A DNA stretch of 64,000 nt from NCBI RefSeq assembly GCF_019956415.1, contig NZ_JAHBDK010000020.1:186001-250000 (forward strand), read 5' to 3'. A program made the translations under genes and the position numbers. Of the stretch, positions 62,053 through 64,000 are shown piece after piece. Under the pieces are notes generated by a model. The model worked only from the letters and a program-made list of their open reading frames with translations. It did no database searches and was not told the DNA's origin. How positions within the stretch are numbered: position 1 is the first letter of the stretch; each line of letters opens with the position of its first letter. The stretch is from Pseudomonas sp. GL-B-19 (GTDB lineage Bacteria > Pseudomonadota > Gammaproteobacteria > Pseudomonadales > Pseudomonadaceae).

Positions 62053-62209
62053 GGAAATACCCCAATATTGACCCCCCGCATCCTACGGGGAGCCGACGAG
62101 GGTAGCGGTGAAGCTTTGTTGGTGCTGTGTGAAATTGTGTAAGGGTTTTGCTCAGGCGGGGGTGAGGGCGTATATCCTTCGCAGCTTGAAACTTTTTGCG
62201 ACGGTCAGG

Positions 62210-62322
62210 CCGCTTTCGCCGGCAAGCCGGTCTCGCTCCCACAGGTGATTGGGGCTGTTCACAGAATCTGTGTTCACACCAAATCCCTTGTGGGAGCGAG
62301 ACCGGCTTGCCGGCGAAAGCGG
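62210..62322. repeat. Perfect inverted REP pair between efflux and two-component genes
   Basis: Two identical 34-bp arms (62210-62243 and 62289-62322, CCGCTTTCGCCGGCAAGCC...GCTCCCACA) face each other across 45 bp. This is a TGTGGGAGCGAG element with the GACCGGCTTGCCGGCGAAAGCGG variant. It ends 35 bp before the response-regulator start, in the promoter region of a divergent gene pair rather than at 3' ends. Confidence 0.9.
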
Positions 62323-62357
62323 ACTATCAGTCGCCACTGCACTTTCTGGAAACACCC

Positions 62358-63059
62358 ATGCCCAACATCCTCTTGGTCGAAGACGACACCGCGCTCTCCG
62401 AACTGATCGCCAGCTACCTGGAACGCAACGGCTATTCAGTCAGCGTGATCAGCCGTGGCGACCACGTGCGTGAGCGCGCGCGGGTCAATCCCCCGGACCT
62501 GGTGATCCTCGACCTGATGCTGCCGGGCCTCGACGGTCTGCAAGTCTGCCGCTTGCTGCGCGCAGATTCGGCCACGCTGCCGATCCTGATGCTCACCGCC
62601 CGCGACGACAGCCACGATCAAGTCCTGGGCCTGGAAATGGGCGCCGATGATTACGTCACCAAGCCCTGCGAGCCCCGTGTTTTGCTGGCCCGCGTACGCA
62701 CGCTGTTGCGCCGCAGCAGCCTTGGCGAGCTGCAGGCCGTCAACGACCGTATCCTCATGGGCAACCTGTGCATCGACCTGTCCGAGCGCACCGTGACCTG
62801 GCGCGAGCAACTGGTCGAGCTGTCCAGCGGCGAGTACAACCTTTTAGTGGTGCTGGCTCGTCATGCCGGCGAAGTGCTGAGCCGCGACCAGATCCTGCAA
62901 CGCCTGCGCGGCATCGAGTTCAACGGCACCGACCGCTCGGTGGATGTGGCGATTTCCAAGTTGCGGCGCAAATTCGACGACAACGCGGGCGAGGCGCGCA
63001 AGATCAAGACCGTGTGGGGCAAGGGTTACCTGTTCAGCCGTTCAGAGTGGGAATGCTGA
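62358..63059 (+). CDS. OmpR-family response regulator
   Basis: A 233-residue response regulator. The receiver domain has NILLVEDDTALSELIASYLERNG, the phospho-acceptor Asp in LVILDLMLPGLDG (near residue 53), LMLTARDD and DYVTKPCEP with the conserved Lys. The C-terminal winged helix has LSSGEYNLLVVLARHAGEVLSRDQILQRLRGIEFNGTDRSVDVAISKLRRKF. The ATG at MPNILLVED was chosen over an upstream extension through the REP. It is followed 4 bp later by its histidine kinase. It likely controls the divergent RND pump; PA1437 is the probable P. aeruginosa counterpart. Confidence 0.92.
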   Translation: MPNILLVEDDTALSELIASYLERNGYSVSVISRGDHVRERARVNPPDLVILDLMLPGLDGLQVCRLLRADSATLPILMLTARDDSHDQVLGLEMGADDYVTKPCEPRVLLARVRTLLRRSSLGELQAVNDRILMGNLCIDLSERTVTWREQLVELSSGEYNLLVVLARHAGEVLSRDQILQRLRGIEFNGTDRSVDVAISKLRRKFDDNAGEARKIKTVWGKGYLFSRSEWEC

Positions 63060-63063
63060 GACG

Positions 63064-64000
63064 ATGTTCAGGATTCTGTTTCGCCTGTACCTGGTGACCA
63101 TCGTTTCGTTCAGCGCGGCGATTTATCTGGTGCCAGACCTGGTGATCAAGGTTTTCCATGAGCGCTTCGTCACCTACAACCTCGACTATTCGCGCGGCTT
63201 GCAAACCCTCATCGTCAAACAATTCCACGCCGTGCCCGAAGCGCAATGGCCGGCAATGGCGGTCGAGATGGACAAGGATTTCGCCCCGCTACACATCGTG
63301 TTGACGCGCAATGACGATCCCGATTTCACCCTGTTCGAGCGCGAAAGCCTGCAGCGAGGCGAGAACGTGGTGCGCATCGGCGACTGGGGCTGGCGCACCC
63401 TGGCCGTGGCGCCGCTGAACGAGCAATTGGTCGTACAAATGGTTGTGCCGCCGGACCCAATGGACGTCAGCCTGTTGTACTGGAGCATCAACGTGCTGAT
63501 CGGTGCGACCATGCTCGCGTGCCTGCTGCTGTGGCTGCGCCCACACTGGCGCGATCTGGAACGCCTCAAGCGCACCGCCGAACGTTTCGGCAAAGGCCTC
63601 TTGAGCGAGCGCACGCAGATTTCCCGACACTCCAACATCGGCAGCCTGGCCAACGTCTTCGACACCATGGCCGGCGACATCGAAAACCTGCTGAACCAGC
63701 AGCGCGACTTGCTCAATGCGGTGTCCCACGAACTGCGCACGCCGCTGACCCGTCTGGACTTCGGCCTGGCCCTGGCACTGTCCGACGATTTGCCCACGGC
63801 CAGCCGCGAGCGCTTGCAAGCGTTGGTCGCGCACATCCGCGAACTCGATGAGTTGGTCCTGGAGTTGCTGTCCTACAGCCGCCTGCAAAACCCGGCACAG
63901 TTGCCGGAACAGATTGAAGTGTCGCTGGATGAGTTTATCGACAGCATCCTGGGGAGCGTTGATGAAGAACTGGAGTCGCCGCACGTCGTGATGGACGTGC
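63064..64000 (+). CDS. Sensor histidine kinase, partial (runs off the window)
   Basis: The first 312 residues of a sensor kinase. One membrane segment at residues 5-25 (FRLYLVTIVSFSAAIYLVPDLVI) and another near residues 142-160 (SLLYWSINVLIGATMLACLLLWL) enclose a periplasmic domain of about 115 residues. A HAMP-like part (HWRDLERLKRTAERFGKGLLSERTQ) and a HisKA dimerisation domain with the phospho-accepting His in AVSHELRTPLTRLDFGLA follow. The ATPase domain starts near the end (LDEFIDSILGSV) and continues outside. Spacing to the regulator gene is 4 bp, indicating an operon. Confidence 0.9.
   Translation, partial: MFRILFRLYLVTIVSFSAAIYLVPDLVIKVFHERFVTYNLDYSRGLQTLIVKQFHAVPEAQWPAMAVEMDKDFAPLHIVLTRNDDPDFTLFERESLQRGENVVRIGDWGWRTLAVAPLNEQLVVQMVVPPDPMDVSLLYWSINVLIGATMLACLLLWLRPHWRDLERLKRTAERFGKGLLSERTQISRHSNIGSLANVFDTMAGDIENLLNQQRDLLNAVSHELRTPLTRLDFGLALALSDDLPTASRERLQALVAHIRELDELVLELLSYSRLQNPAQLPEQIEVSLDEFIDSILGSVDEELESPHVVMDV

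Noticed and set aside
26248..62322. Repeated palindromic sequences suggesting a CRISPR array
   Set aside because: The repeats are dispersed REP units of several subfamilies in intergenic regions, with no regular spacing or spacers, and no cas genes.

Overview
This window is chromosomal DNA of a fluorescent pseudomonad, most likely of the Pseudomonas fluorescens group. The evidence is the gene content (a ptxS-kgu 2-ketogluconate operon, an MvaT/MvaU-type H-NS protein, ahpC-ahpF, hppD, a gor-linked TnpS/TnpT-like recombinase pair), the GC-rich codon use of most genes, and many pseudomonad REP palindromes with the TGTGGGAGCGAG or GTAGCAGCTGCCGAGC core. No rRNA, tRNA, CRISPR array, transposase or prophage was found.

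Layout. 1-9.3 kb: a PuuE-like deacetylase coupled to a double GNAT acetyltransferase, a SnoaL-like lipoprotein, a three-gene overlapping operon of a DUF1538 antiporter-like membrane protein with two PII-like proteins, a divergent NmrA reductase/TetR pair with a clear operator, small proteins and a truncated topoisomerase IB. 9.3-12 kb: modABC with a perfect ModE-type operator. 12-17 kb: nitronate monooxygenase, acrylyl-CoA reductase, and an alkylation-repair operon (2OG oxygenase, alkB, ada) whose Ada lacks three of four zinc cysteines. 17-19 kb: small hypothetical proteins and lipoproteins. 19-27.6 kb: galU, gor, a divergent orphan TnpT/TnpS-like pair, ahpC, ahpF, gloA and a DUF4946-like protein. 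27.7-35.4 kb: an MvaU-like nucleoid protein, a CSS-EAL phosphodiesterase, a LysR/EamA divergent pair, hppD, a second EamA transporter and an aldo/keto reductase.

35.5-38.5 kb: a 651-residue Ig-like repeat protein, then a strongly structured leader before a DUF6124 gene. 38.6-49.5 kb: sugar-acid catabolism, namely an MFS transporter, a CdaR-type regulator, glycerate kinase, an aminotransferase, and kguE-kguK-kguT-kguD under PtxS with two perfect 14-bp PtxS operators. 49.6-56.9 kb: a visibly AT-richer island with two Ig-like repeat proteins, an autotransporter and two unknown beta-rich proteins. 56.9-64 kb: a DUF1345 protein, a MexMN-like RND pump and a divergent two-component system whose kinase runs off the end.

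The most unusual signal is a palindrome, CTGTCA-N4-TGACAG. Four copies were seen, each about 80-100 bp upstream of one of four uncharacterised genes (35659 +, 49677 +, 55633 -, 56796 -). It fits the CT-N12-AG form of LuxR-type boxes but could equally be a repressor operator. It ties the Ig-like proteins and the small beta-rich proteins into one putative regulon of unknown function, probably acting at or outside the cell surface because an autotransporter sits among them.
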